Source of the DNA: an uncultured Rickettsiales bacterium
GTDB taxonomy: Bacteria > Pseudomonadota > Alphaproteobacteria > RF32 > CAG-239
Assembly (NCBI GenBank): GCA_900551865.1
Contig: URXV01000006.1
Span: 26,619 to 90,618 of the forward strand
Reading direction: 5' to 3'
Length of the DNA: 64,000 bases
The position numbers and the translations under genes were made by a program. How positions within the stretch are numbered: the first letter of the stretch is position 1; every line of letters starts with the position of its first letter. The notes under the pieces are model-generated. The model searched no databases. It saw only the letters and a list, made by a program, of their open reading frames with translations, and was not told the origin of the DNA. Below are positions 25,495-34,442 of the stretch, piece after piece.

Positions 25495-28400
25495 ATGACT
25501 AATGCTTTTGACAGCATGGATTTAAATACGGCATACGAAATTGCCGGAGGCTATATTGAGGCTGATGACGAAATTTTTGCCAAAGCCCTTGAAATGGTCA
25601 AAGCCGACGATGCCCGCTTCGCCGAAGAATTGAAAGCCGCCCGCAAAGCCGAGATTTCTCTCAAAGCCCAACAGGACAAAGAAGAAGAAATTGCAGCCAA
25701 TGCCGAAGAAGTTCTGGACAACACCTCATTTTTAAAGCAGGAATTCGGCAATGACAAATTTCAGCAGGATTTTTTTGCCGACGAGGAAATTAAGGCAGCA
25801 GAAAAAAACACCCCTGTTTATGACATCAATCCCGAAACGCAAGAACGGTTTGAGCTTGAAGGAAACGATAAACACGCCCATTTTGAAATGCTGTTTGAAA
25901 AAGCCAAGCTGGACGTTTGGCGCGAGCAGGCGGGAAGCAAAGAATTTCATAATTTAAAAAACAAAGATAAAAAGAAAAGCCTGTTTGCTGCGGTTAAAAA
26001 TTCATTTTTAAGCACGGTCGCCCACCTCAGAACATCTGCGCAGATAGAACGCGAGGTTCCAGATGCCGTTCATGCCGTACAAAAAGAAGACAAGAACTTT
26101 TTCGCCAAACAAGCGGGAAGCATGTTGTCGAAAATTCAGAATGCCCTTAATTCGAACAAGGAAATAAAGATTTCGTCCAGTTCGGTTATGGCTGCTTGTG
26201 CCGAATCGGAAGCCAGAACAAACAAATTCGCCAGAAAACTTGCCGACCTGGCTAAAAAGGCAACCGGCAAAAAGAAAGAATGTTTTTCAAAAGCTGCTTT
26301 AATGACCCACAAGGCCAAAGAGGCTTTTGCAGAAAAAGCCAAACTGGTTTGGGGTCAAAGGTATGAATTTATGGCAAACATACGCGACCGCGCCCCGAAG
26401 ATTGTTACAGATATGGCCGCAACCGGCGTTTTGGTCGGCGCGACAGCCCTTTCCGCACCGTGGCTCGGAACAGCCGTTATCGGCTACGGCGCTTACAAGG
26501 CTGCATCCGCCTGGGTCTGGCCGATTGTAACCCATGCCAGAAAAGAAGCGCGTTTGGCTCAAAAAGATGCCAAAGCACCCAAAATGAAGTTTTGGGACAG
26601 GCTGAAAAAATCTGCAGATACGGTTACTTCTTCCAAAGAGTACTATAAAGAAGCAGGCTGGGGCTGCGCCGCGGGATTACTTGGCCTCGGTGCCGCCGGA
26701 ATAGCTTCCGGCGCCGGCGCCAACGTCCTTTTGCAAAAAAGTTTCCAGCGCTTATCCAGCACTGCCGTTTATACGGCTAACAGCCTGACTAATGCCGTCA
26801 AAAAACTTAAGGAAAAAGAAGGCAATTGGTGGGGCAAAGGAATGGCCGTTGCCAGCACAATGGTTATGGCTTACGTATTGACTTCCTGCGGCGAAAATAC
26901 GGAAGAAACTTTGCGCATGCCGCAAAATAACGGCGGAATGCCGGATTTGACCGGTGACGGAAATAAAGTACAGACCGTGGCAGATACAACCAAGACAGCT
27001 CATCAACCGTCGGTTCAGGCCGTTGTCGAGACGACTCCGACTATAAGCGTTCCCGAAAATTGGGAAAGCAATATGGGAATCACCGAAAACCAATGGGAAA
27101 GGCTGCAAAGTTTCTGGGGCAGCAAAGAGCAATATGAAACTTTTTATAAAAAAATAAGCGATGATATGCTTGAAAAAGGCGGTATCTTTGAAGGCATGAC
27201 CCGTGAGCAGGTTTTGTTTAAATATGAGCGCTTATCTTCATGGAATCTGACCCAGCATCAGGAAGTTATCCGGCGCATGGACTCATTCTTCGGCTGCGAC
27301 GGCGAGGAACGGATTATGCTTACGGCAGACGATGCAAAATCGCTTGATGACGTATTGTCCAATGGTGCCATCAGAGATGTGGACGGAACAAAATGCGTCA
27401 GGACAACCGGCATTGACATCAATTGCGGTGAAGAAGCCGTCAGACACGACGTCCGTGTTGACTGCGGATGCGATGAAAATGTGCCTGCGAATCACGCCAA
27501 AACGGAAAAAGTTTCCGTTCAGGCCGCGCAGGATTACAGCTTTGAGGAAGTTTCAGGTTCTTCAGTTATGGTTGTCAGAGAAGGCGTACAGGAAAATGCA
27601 AGCAGTTCTGGTACCGGCGTCAAAATTGTTCAGGCAAACAACCTCAATAGCGGAAAAGTTATCGGCGAAACGTCACCTGATGCCGTCAGCGGCGTGAAAC
27701 CTGACAATGTCCAAGTCGTTATCGGACAAACTGGTGACGGTATCACGAAAGAAGGAACCGGTGTTGCAGCAGCCGATGGTACCTCTACGTCCGGAGCAAG
27801 AGCAGTCGCAGAAGATGAATTTACCTTCATCGAAATTCCGGGAACAACAACGCAAGTAACCGGCAGCAGCAGCCTTTCCGGCGAAACAATCGCTGTTTCA
27901 GACGGAAGCGATGCAACGGCAACGGTTTCGACAGAGGAGTATGTCTTTGAAGAAGTACAGGGTTCAAGCAGGGTTGTAACTACTGGGGCAGGTACCGAGA
28001 TAAAGAGTTCCGGTCTTAGAAATGAGGATATAATTCAGACCGATGCCCCGGCCGCCGGAGTTACCGAGCAGATTGTTGCCGATTCAGACGAAATTGCCGC
28101 CGGCACGCCTGCCGCTGACAACGTTCCCGAACGCGGCGGGTATCAAAACACCGGTTTGACCGAAGCCCAGTACCATCGAACAGAAACATTTTTCAAAAAT
28201 AAATTCGGCGAAAATGCTTTTGATGACTATATGAACAGAATTACAGACGATATGCGCGCCAAAGGCGGAATATTTGAAGGATTGAGCAAAGCTCAGGCAT
28301 TATACTCCGTCCAGCAGATGACAGCATGGTCCAACGACCAACACGGAGCATTCGCCAAAGAAATTTCAACGATGATTGAATATCTTAAAGGGGAATGCAA

Positions 28401-29058
28401 GGATACTATTACCGTTTCGGAATCCGGCGCCATTAAAACCGTTATCGACAAAGTTAACGAAAACGGCACCATCGACGGCGTTACGGGTTCTACAAACAAA
28501 GTAGTCAGGTATTTTCAAGCCAACGACTGCGGCGAACACGGCACTTACGCCATCAATGAAACCACGGCTGCAAATGAAATTACACAGCCGTCCGGCAACA
28601 AATTCAAACGTTTCTTCAAAAAGATGTGGAATACGTCTCCTGAACCGGTTTTTGAAGAAATTGAAGGAACCAGCCGGGTTGTTGAGAGAATACATGTTGT
28701 CGAAACTGCCGTTGATCCGAAAATTGAGGTTGTTCAGGCTAACAATCTTGACGCAGGACAAGTCATCGGCACGGCCAATGCCGACGAAATTTCCGCTGTC
28801 CGTGCAGACAATGTCGAGGTTGTAATCGGCTCAGAACAAGCTCCGGCTGAAGTTTCCGCAAACGAGGCTGCGGCAGAAGAAGCCAAACAGCGCGTTTCAA
28901 AAAAAGTCGGCAAAAAAGCTGCACAGGCAGCTGCCGAGAACAGTACTCCGAAACTTTCTCCTGAAGCCGCAGCCGCACTCAGGGAAAGCGGACGGGATCC
29001 GAGCAAACTCACCAACCCGGCTTTGATAAAACGGGCAAATGAAATATACAAACGATAA
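25495..29058 (+). CDS. Unknown 1187-residue protein of duplicated modules
   Basis: I do not recognise this protein. The ATG at 25495 has GGAG about 9 bases upstream. Residues 1-240 are acidic, then Lys/Ala-rich and helical. Hydrophobic, Gly/Ala-rich segments lie at about 303-345, 387-414 and 449-465, the last ending in TSCGEN. No N-terminal signal peptide is present. The C-terminal half is modular. Module A occurs twice (about 522-665 and 880-1022) and shares DDMxxKGGIFEG and WxxxQH. Motif B (FEEVxGSSRVV type) occurs four times (about 681, 777, 817, 1049). Motif C (QANNLxxGxVIG then DNVxVVIG) occurs twice (about 708 and 1077), 20 of 36 positions identical. It has its own promoter and terminator, so it is monocistronic. 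Membrane-linked with a long exposed tail is the best guess. Confidence 0.8.
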   Translation: MTNAFDSMDLNTAYEIAGGYIEADDEIFAKALEMVKADDARFAEELKAARKAEISLKAQQDKEEEIAANAEEVLDNTSFLKQEFGNDKFQQDFFADEEIKAAEKNTPVYDINPETQERFELEGNDKHAHFEMLFEKAKLDVWREQAGSKEFHNLKNKDKKKSLFAAVKNSFLSTVAHLRTSAQIEREVPDAVHAVQKEDKNFFAKQAGSMLSKIQNALNSNKEIKISSSSVMAACAESEARTNKFARKLADLAKKATGKKKECFSKAALMTHKAKEAFAEKAKLVWGQRYEFMANIRDRAPKIVTDMAATGVLVGATALSAPWLGTAVIGYGAYKAASAWVWPIVTHARKEARLAQKDAKAPKMKFWDRLKKSADTVTSSKEYYKEAGWGCAAGLLGLGAAGIASGAGANVLLQKSFQRLSSTAVYTANSLTNAVKKLKEKEGNWWGKGMAVASTMVMAYVLTSCGENTEETLRMPQNNGGMPDLTGDGNKVQTVADTTKTAHQPSVQAVVETTPTISVPENWESNMGITENQWERLQSFWGSKEQYETFYKKISDDMLEKGGIFEGMTREQVLFKYERLSSWNLTQHQEVIRRMDSFFGCDGEERIMLTADDAKSLDDVLSNGAIRDVDGTKCVRTTGIDINCGEEAVRHDVRVDCGCDENVPANHAKTEKVSVQAAQDYSFEEVSGSSVMVVREGVQENASSSGTGVKIVQANNLNSGKVIGETSPDAVSGVKPDNVQVVIGQTGDGITKEGTGVAAADGTSTSGARAVAEDEFTFIEIPGTTTQVTGSSSLSGETIAVSDGSDATATVSTEEYVFEEVQGSSRVVTTGAGTEIKSSGLRNEDIIQTDAPAAGVTEQIVADSDEIAAGTPAADNVPERGGYQNTGLTEAQYHRTETFFKNKFGENAFDDYMNRITDDMRAKGGIFEGLSKAQALYSVQQMTAWSNDQHGAFAKEISTMIEYLKGECKDTITVSESGAIKTVIDKVNENGTIDGVTGSTNKVVRYFQANDCGEHGTYAINETTAANEITQPSGNKFKRFFKKMWNTSPEPVFEEIEGTSRVVERIHVVETAVDPKIEVVQANNLDAGQVIGTANADEISAVRADNVEVVIGSEQAPAEVSANEAAAEEAKQRVSKKVGKKAAQAAAENSTPKLSPEAAAALRESGRDPSKLTNPALIKRANEIYKR

Positions 29059-29080
29059 GGCTGATTGGAGCCATGCATTT

Positions 29081-29107
29081 AAACGCCGGTATAAACTGCC
29101 GGCGTTT
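29081..29107 (+). terminator. Terminator after the repeat protein gene
   Basis: Stem AAACGCCGG / CCGGCGTTT with a 9-base loop, followed by TCATTTTTC. It lies 22 bases past the stop. Confidence 0.85.
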
Positions 29108-29250
29108 TCATTTTTCTCAAACAGTGCTAAACTGTAATTGTAAACCGGAAATAAAGAAAACAGCATATCTGTATCAAAAGTTTAATAAATTGGGGATAAC
29201 TTCCCCCTATATCAGCTCTCTTTTTAAAATTTTGCTTGAAAAAAGCAGAA

Positions 29251-29305
29251 TTGGTGTTAATTTATGCTCGATTTTATGATATATGCCGTGCGGGGCTGTC
29301 CGCAC
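29251..29305 (+). promoter_or_regulatory. Candidate gap promoter and 5' leader hairpin
   Basis: TATGAT at 29275-29280 is a good -10, with TTGGTG at 29251-29256 as a weak -35 (18-base spacer). The predicted start is at about 29287, immediately followed by a perfect 6-bp hairpin GTGCGG / CCGCAC at 29288-29305. A hairpin at the very 5' end of the mRNA could protect it from decay. Confidence 0.4.
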
Positions 29306-29330
29306 TCTGATATTTTGGAAGGATAATAAT

Positions 29331-30338
29331 ATGACTATTCGCGTCGGTATTAACGGATTTGGACGTATCGGTCGTCTGGTATTTCGTGCTGCACAGAAAA
29401 GAAACGACATTGAAATCGTCGGCATCAATGATTTGATTGATGTTGAATATATGGCTTATATGCTCAGATATGACACCATGCACGGCCAGTTTGACGGTAC
29501 AATTGAAGTTAAAGACGGCAAATTGGTTGTTAACGGAAAAGCTATCCGCGTTACAGCCGAAAAGAACCCGGCCGATTTGAAATGGGATGAAGTCGGCGCC
29601 GAATATGTTGTTGAATCTACCGGTTTGTTCCTGACGAAAGAAAAGGCTCAGGGTCATATTGACGCTGGTGCAAAATATGTCGTTATGTCTGCTCCGTCAA
29701 AAGACGATACGCCAATGTTTGTCTGCGGCGTCAACACCGACTCTTATGTTAAAGGAACACAGTTTGTTTCCAATGCTTCCTGCACCACGAACTGCCTGGC
29801 TCCGATTGCCAAGGTTTTGAATGATGCATTTGGCATTACAGACGGTTTGATGACCACTGTTCACTCCACCACAGCAACCCAGAAAACCGTTGACGGCCCG
29901 TCGATGAAAGACTGGAGAGGCGGACGTGCCGCTTCCGGCAACATTATCCCGTCTTCGACAGGTGCGGCCAAAGCTGTCGGCAAAGTTATTCCGACCTTGA
30001 ACGGTAAACTGACCGGCATGTCTTTCCGCGTACCGACTTTGGACGTTTCGGTTGTTGACCTGACCGCCAATCTGGCTAAACCCGCTACTTATGAAGAAAT
30101 CTGCGCGGCAATGAAGAAGGCTTCCGAAGGCGAACTGAAAGGCATTCTGGGATACACCGAAGACCAAGTTGTTTCTTCCGACTTCCTCGGCGATGCCCGC
30201 ACGTCTATCTTTGACGCTAAAGCAGGTATTCAGCTTACGCCGACTTTTGTCAAGGTTGTCAGCTGGTATGACAACGAATGGGGCTACTCCAACAAGGTTC
30301 TTGACCTCGTTGCCCATATGGCTAAAGTAAACGGATAA
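29331..30338 (+). CDS. gap: Glyceraldehyde-3-phosphate dehydrogenase
   Basis: Oxidative phosphorylation of glyceraldehyde 3-phosphate to 1,3-bisphosphoglycerate in glycolysis. 335 residues, the normal length. The NAD-binding start VGINGFGRIGRLVFRA is followed by the catalytic SNASCTTNC with Cys151, then the His motif TVHSTTATQ and the closing SWYDNEWGYSN. The ATG 29331 has GGAAGGA upstream; an earlier in-frame ATG lacks one. pgk lies 96 bases downstream across a structured terminator-like element. Confidence 0.98.
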   Translation: MTIRVGINGFGRIGRLVFRAAQKRNDIEIVGINDLIDVEYMAYMLRYDTMHGQFDGTIEVKDGKLVVNGKAIRVTAEKNPADLKWDEVGAEYVVESTGLFLTKEKAQGHIDAGAKYVVMSAPSKDDTPMFVCGVNTDSYVKGTQFVSNASCTTNCLAPIAKVLNDAFGITDGLMTTVHSTTATQKTVDGPSMKDWRGGRAASGNIIPSSTGAAKAVGKVIPTLNGKLTGMSFRVPTLDVSVVDLTANLAKPATYEEICAAMKKASEGELKGILGYTEDQVVSSDFLGDARTSIFDAKAGIQLTPTFVKVVSWYDNEWGYSNKVLDLVAHMAKVNG

Positions 30339-30348
30339 TTTTACCTTT

Positions 30349-30416
30349 CCCCGCCGCTTTGAAGTAGGTACCGTTGTTAACGGTACAAACGGACAGGCTG
30401 CGGGGATTGTTTTTTT
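30349..30416 (+). terminator. Bipartite hairpin terminator/attenuator between gap and pgk
   Basis: An outer stem pairs CCCCGCCGC (30349-30357) with GCTGCGGGG (30397-30405), with one mismatch. Inside it, a perfect 7-bp hairpin GTACCGT / ACGGTAC lies at 30368-30386. A run of seven T follows. It ends about 18 bases before the pgk start, so it sits inside the gap-pgk transcription unit. Confidence 0.7.
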
Positions 30417-30434
30417 AGATTGAGGAAAATACGA

Positions 30435-31646
30435 ATGACCGAATACAAAACGATTAAAGATTTAGGCGACTTGAACGGAAAAGTTGTCATGCTGCGTGCA
30501 GACCTGAACGTTCCTATGGACGAAAATTTCAACGTTACCAATACGGCAAGAATTGACAGAACCGTTCCGACAATTAAAACATTGATGGAAAAAGGTGCGA
30601 AGGTGGTAGTCATTTCCCACTTCGGCCGTCCTGAGGGCAAAGGCGATATGAAAAATTCTTTGTCCCATATTGTCAAAGATTTGGAAAAAGCACTGGGAAA
30701 ACATGTCGTATTTGTTGACGACTGTATCGGTTCAAAAGTTGAAGATGCTGTCAAAAATATGAAAAATGACGAAGTTTTATTGTTGGAGAACCTGCGTTTT
30801 TATAACGAAGAGAAAAAGGGCGACGAAAATTTTGCCAAAGAACTGGTTAAACCTGCTGACGTCTATGTCTCAGATGCATTTTCCACCGCTCACCGCGCTC
30901 ACGCTTCCATGGTTGCAGCAGCAAAACTTCTGCCGTCTGCAATGGGGCTGTTGATGGAAGAAGAAGTCAATGCGTTGTCTACCGGCTTGAACAACCCGGT
31001 TCGCCCGCTGATTGCAATTGTCGGCGGTTCCAAAGTTTCTACCAAGCTTGACCTGCTGAACAATCTGGTTAAGAAGGTTAACAAACTGGTCATTTCCGGC
31101 GGCATGGCGCATACTTTTATGAAAGCCAACGGCATTGATACCATTAATGAAAACAACTCTCTGGTACAGATGGATATGTTGGATACGGCCAAAGAGATTA
31201 TGGCCACAGCCAAAAGCAACAACTGTGAAATCATTCTGCCGACAGATGTTGTCGTATCCAAGGAATTCAAACCGATGGCCGAGCATAAAACTGTCGATTT
31301 GGAACATATTCCGGCGGAGGGCTGGAGCCTGCTCGACGTAGGGGAAAAGACTATTGCCGCTATCAATGCCAAGCTTGACGAATGCAAGACCTTGGTATGG
31401 AACGGTCCGCTCGGCGTATTTGAAATGAAACCGTTTGACAATGCAACAAACAAGGTGGCACAGCATGCGGCCGAGTTGACACAGGAAGGTAAGCTGACGT
31501 CTGTCGCCGGCGGCGGCGATACCGTTTCGGCTCTTGACAATGCCGGCGTTGCCGACAAATTTACCTACATTTCGACGGCCGGCGGCGCGTTTCTGGAATG
31601 GATGGAAGGCAAAGAGCTTCCGGGTGTTGCCGTACTTACAAAATAA
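30435..31646 (+). CDS. pgk: Phosphoglycerate kinase
   Basis: Makes ATP from 1,3-bisphosphoglycerate in glycolysis. 403 residues. N-terminal substrate-domain blocks MLRADLNVPMD, SHFGRPEG and LLENLRFYNEE; hinge and nucleotide domain with IVGGSKVSTK, ISGGMAHTF, WNGPLGVFE and GGGDTVSAL. The start ATG 30435 has GAGGA 8 bases before it. Downstream of gap, so the two form the usual glycolytic pair, with possible attenuation between them. Confidence 0.98.
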   Translation: MTEYKTIKDLGDLNGKVVMLRADLNVPMDENFNVTNTARIDRTVPTIKTLMEKGAKVVVISHFGRPEGKGDMKNSLSHIVKDLEKALGKHVVFVDDCIGSKVEDAVKNMKNDEVLLLENLRFYNEEKKGDENFAKELVKPADVYVSDAFSTAHRAHASMVAAAKLLPSAMGLLMEEEVNALSTGLNNPVRPLIAIVGGSKVSTKLDLLNNLVKKVNKLVISGGMAHTFMKANGIDTINENNSLVQMDMLDTAKEIMATAKSNNCEIILPTDVVVSKEFKPMAEHKTVDLEHIPAEGWSLLDVGEKTIAAINAKLDECKTLVWNGPLGVFEMKPFDNATNKVAQHAAELTQEGKLTSVAGGGDTVSALDNAGVADKFTYISTAGGAFLEWMEGKELPGVAVLTK

Positions 31647-31671
31647 CCGGGAATCACGGTAAAAATAAAGA

Positions 31672-31707
31672 ACAGAGGCAAGATGTTATTTTGTCTCTGT
31701 TTTTTTA
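31672..31707 (+). terminator. Terminator after pgk
   Basis: A 10-bp stem ACAGAGGCAA / TTGTCTCTGT (one G-T pair) with a 9-base loop, followed by seven T. Confidence 0.9.
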
Positions 31708-31803
31708 TATTATAATATTTTGTAATATTTTTTTCATACTATCCATACTTTTGAGTATATATTTTTACTTGCTTTTAATATTTTGGCTTATAAACTTTTT
31801 TAC

Positions 31804-31820
31804 ATAACACACAGTGTTAT
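31804..31820. promoter_or_regulatory. Palindrome upstream of the outer-membrane protein gene
   Basis: ATAACAC ACA GTGTTAT is a perfect 7-bp inverted repeat with a 3-base centre, 29 bases before the ATG. Its size fits a dimeric regulator's operator, or a small mRNA leader hairpin. A possible promoter is TTGAGT (31751) with TTTAAT (31774), 17-base spacing. Confidence 0.4.
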
Positions 31821-31848
31821 ATTCCGAAACAAGATAGAGGAGTTTATC

Positions 31849-32628
31849 ATGAACTACAGAACTATGTTATTAGCAACTGCTGCGGCGCTCTTCAGCTCTC
31901 AGGCAATGGCTGCAGATTTGACCAACCCGTTCTTTACGCCGGGTCAGGGACAAATCACTTCCGATACAAACGTTGGCTATTACCGTATCAAAGCAAAGCA
32001 TGACGGCGGCGTTGCGGAAGGCTATTATGCAGCAGAAACGTTGGAATACGGAATTACCGACAAGTTCAGCATCAACGGCACTATCGCCAATATGTTTGAC
32101 ACTCAGGGCGCGTATAATAACGATCATAACTTTGCATATCAAATCGGTGCAAAATATAACACTAACTGCGATAAAGTTTTGTTCCAGGTTGCGGCCAATT
32201 ATATGACGTTTGAACCGCAGTCATTTTATGGAAACGAAGCTTCAAACAAGTGGTATAAGAGACTGGACGGCGAAGTCAAACTCGGTTATGACCTCGGCAA
32301 CGGCCTGACTCCTTATGCTTCTTACAATATTTCCGGAAATATTGACGACAGCAACAGAGATTTGGATCAGTCGGTTAAAGCCGGTATTCATAAATATGCC
32401 GGAAAATATGCCCTTGATTTGGGTCTGCGCTATAACTTCAGCACAGACGGCGGACACAGCCTTTATGAAGGAAGTTACAATGATTTGTGGGCCGAAGCTG
32501 CCGCAGATTACTATGTTAAGGAAAACATCGCTGTCGGCATTTACGGAAGCTATCGTATAGACGGCTCCTATGACAAAGACTTGGATTATGCTTATACAGC
32601 AGGTGCCCATGTAAAAGTTCTGTTCTAA
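31849..32628 (+). CDS. Outer-membrane beta-barrel protein
   Basis: A 259-residue protein. ATG 31849 has AGAGGAG before it and opens a clear signal peptide, MNYRTMLLATAAALFSSQAMA, cut before ADL. The mature part is an alternating pattern of aromatic and polar strands (YGITDKFSINGTIANMFD, KLGYDLGNGLTPYASYNISG, YALDLGLRYNFS, IAVGIYGSYRIDGSYDKD) ending in the typical terminal strand with C-terminal Phe (AHVKVLF), the BAM recognition signal. About ten to twelve strands are likely. It may be a small porin or a structural barrel; no substrate can be inferred. It sits between two terminators, so it is a single-gene unit. Confidence 0.85.
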   Translation: MNYRTMLLATAAALFSSQAMAADLTNPFFTPGQGQITSDTNVGYYRIKAKHDGGVAEGYYAAETLEYGITDKFSINGTIANMFDTQGAYNNDHNFAYQIGAKYNTNCDKVLFQVAANYMTFEPQSFYGNEASNKWYKRLDGEVKLGYDLGNGLTPYASYNISGNIDDSNRDLDQSVKAGIHKYAGKYALDLGLRYNFSTDGGHSLYEGSYNDLWAEAAADYYVKENIAVGIYGSYRIDGSYDKDLDYAYTAGAHVKVLF

Positions 32629-32653
32629 TCAGAATAAACAGGTTTTACCGAGG

Positions 32654-32681
32654 GAGGATTCAGAAATGAATCCTCTTTTTT
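32654..32681 (+). terminator. Terminator after the outer-membrane protein gene
   Basis: A perfect 9-bp stem GAGGATTCA / TGAATCCTC with a GAAA tetraloop and six T. Confidence 0.92.
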
Positions 32682-32817
32682 ATATTGCAGAATAATTTTT
32701 AAAGTTTCTTAATATTAACAGCATATACTGTTGACATTGCAAAGTACTAAACTAAGCGGTATATATTTATTCGGAACAGTATACCGTTTGCGCAAAATTA
32801 TACTTCGGGAGGATAAC

Positions 32818-34383
32818 ATGGCAAAAAAAGCAATCATTATCGGCGCAGGACCGGCCGGTCTGACAGCCGCTTACGAATTATTGACGAGAACCGATATTGA
32901 GCCGGTTATTCTGGAAGAAAACGATTTTGTCGGCGGCATCAGCGCCACGCTGGATTATAAACATAATAAAATCGACATGGGAGGACACCGTTTCTTCTCT
33001 AAATCCGAACGAGTCATGGACTGGTGGCTGAGTATTCTCCCCCTGCAGGGAAAACCGGCCAAAGACGATATTCTGTTAAGCCGGGAAGTTGAATTATCCA
33101 CGGCCGCCGATGCGCCGGATCCGGAAAAAACGGACAAAGTTATGCTTAAACGCCACCGCCTTTCCCGCATATATTACCTGAAAACGTTTTTCAGCTATCC
33201 GGTCAGCCTGAATATGGATACGATAAAAGGACTGGGACTGTGGCGTATGTTTAAAATCGGCTGCTCTTATCTTAAGGCTCTGGCTTTCCCGATTAAAGAC
33301 GAGAAATCGCTTCAGGATTTTATGATTAACCGGTTCGGGCGAGAATTGTATCTGACCTTTTTCAAAGACTATACGGAAAAGCTCTGGGGAATTGACTGTT
33401 CTAAAATTTCTGCCGAATGGGGAGCGCAGAGGATTAAGGGCATTTCTATTTTAAAAGTTCTGAAACAAATGGCGAAAAATATCAGCGGCAACAAAGGCGG
33501 CGCCGTAGAAACCAGTTTTATAGACAGTTTCTTTTACCCCAAATTCGGACCAGGGCACATGTGGCAAAACGTTGCCAGAGAGGTTGAAGAAAAAGGCGGA
33601 AAGATATTATGCAAGCATAAAGTCATTCGCGTGGTTAAAAAGAACGGCAGGATTGCCTCTGTCGAGGCTCTTGACGATAAAGGAAAGTTACGGGTCTTTG
33701 AAGGAGACATTTTCATTTCTACCATGCCTGTCAAGGATTTGTTTGCCAGCATGACAGATGTTCCCGCCAAAATCAAAAAGATTGCCGACGGGCTTATGTA
33801 CCGGGATTTCCGCACGGTCGGAATCCTTTTAAACAAATTGAAACTTAAAAACACAACCCATTTCAAAACAGTCAATAATATTGTGCCGGATACATGGATT
33901 TATATTCAGGAACGCGATGTAAAACTCGGGCGGCTGCAAATATTCAACAACTGGAGCCCCTATATGGTGAAAGATTTTGAAAATACGGTATGGATTGGCC
34001 TGGAATATTTCTGCAACGAACAGGATAAAATATGGACGGATGATGACGATACTTTTATTAAATTTGCCATAGAAGAAGCATCTCAAATAGGCATTTTTGA
34101 CAAGACTGACGTTTTAGACGCCTATACGCACCGTGTCAAGAAAGCTTATCCGGCTTACTTCGGAACCTATGACAAATTCGGAGATATCAAAGATTACGTA
34201 AATACCATTGACAATCTCTATCTTGTCGGCAGGAACGGCATGCACCGCTATAACAATATGGATCATTCGACGTTGGCTGCGATGAAGACCGTAGACTTTA
34301 TTCTTGGCGAATGCAATGACCGCGAGGAAATATGGTCGGTCAACACCGAAGCGGATTATCATGAAGAAAAAAAGTCTGCATAA
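32818..34383 (+). CDS. FAD-dependent oxidoreductase, protoporphyrinogen oxidase/UDP-galactopyranose mutase-like
   Basis: A 521-residue flavoprotein. The dinucleotide fold IIIGAGPAGLTAAYELL opens the protein; EENDFVGGIS and the MGGHRFFSKSERV block follow at residues about 40-65. The latter is typical of the NAD(P)-binding amine-oxidase-like enzymes found in polysaccharide gene clusters, related to UDP-galactopyranose mutase. The C-terminal LYLVGRNGMHRYNNMDHS closes the FAD site. The start is ATG 32818 behind GGGAGGA. A GT-C glycosyltransferase gene follows 59 bases downstream, which supports a role in building or modifying an envelope glycan. The substrate is not known; UDP-sugar or polyprenyl-linked sugar are guesses. 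Confidence 0.82.
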   Translation: MAKKAIIIGAGPAGLTAAYELLTRTDIEPVILEENDFVGGISATLDYKHNKIDMGGHRFFSKSERVMDWWLSILPLQGKPAKDDILLSREVELSTAADAPDPEKTDKVMLKRHRLSRIYYLKTFFSYPVSLNMDTIKGLGLWRMFKIGCSYLKALAFPIKDEKSLQDFMINRFGRELYLTFFKDYTEKLWGIDCSKISAEWGAQRIKGISILKVLKQMAKNISGNKGGAVETSFIDSFFYPKFGPGHMWQNVAREVEEKGGKILCKHKVIRVVKKNGRIASVEALDDKGKLRVFEGDIFISTMPVKDLFASMTDVPAKIKKIADGLMYRDFRTVGILLNKLKLKNTTHFKTVNNIVPDTWIYIQERDVKLGRLQIFNNWSPYMVKDFENTVWIGLEYFCNEQDKIWTDDDDTFIKFAIEEASQIGIFDKTDVLDAYTHRVKKAYPAYFGTYDKFGDIKDYVNTIDNLYLVGRNGMHRYNNMDHSTLAAMKTVDFILGECNDREEIWSVNTEADYHEEKKSA

Positions 34384-34442
34384 TGTTTTAAGACTATTGA
34401 TTTCACAGGGTTTGAACCGGTTACAGACAAAGATAAGGAAAT

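Noticed and set aside
26840..26890. TSCGEN after a hydrophobic stretch in the repeat protein, resembling a lipobox
   Set aside because: It lies near residue 465 of an 1187-residue protein without an N-terminal signal, so lipid modification is not expected unless a separate start is used, for which there is no ribosome site.
29697..30317. A 206-codon frame antisense to gap
   Set aside because: Fully inside gap, no ribosome site, no protein signature.
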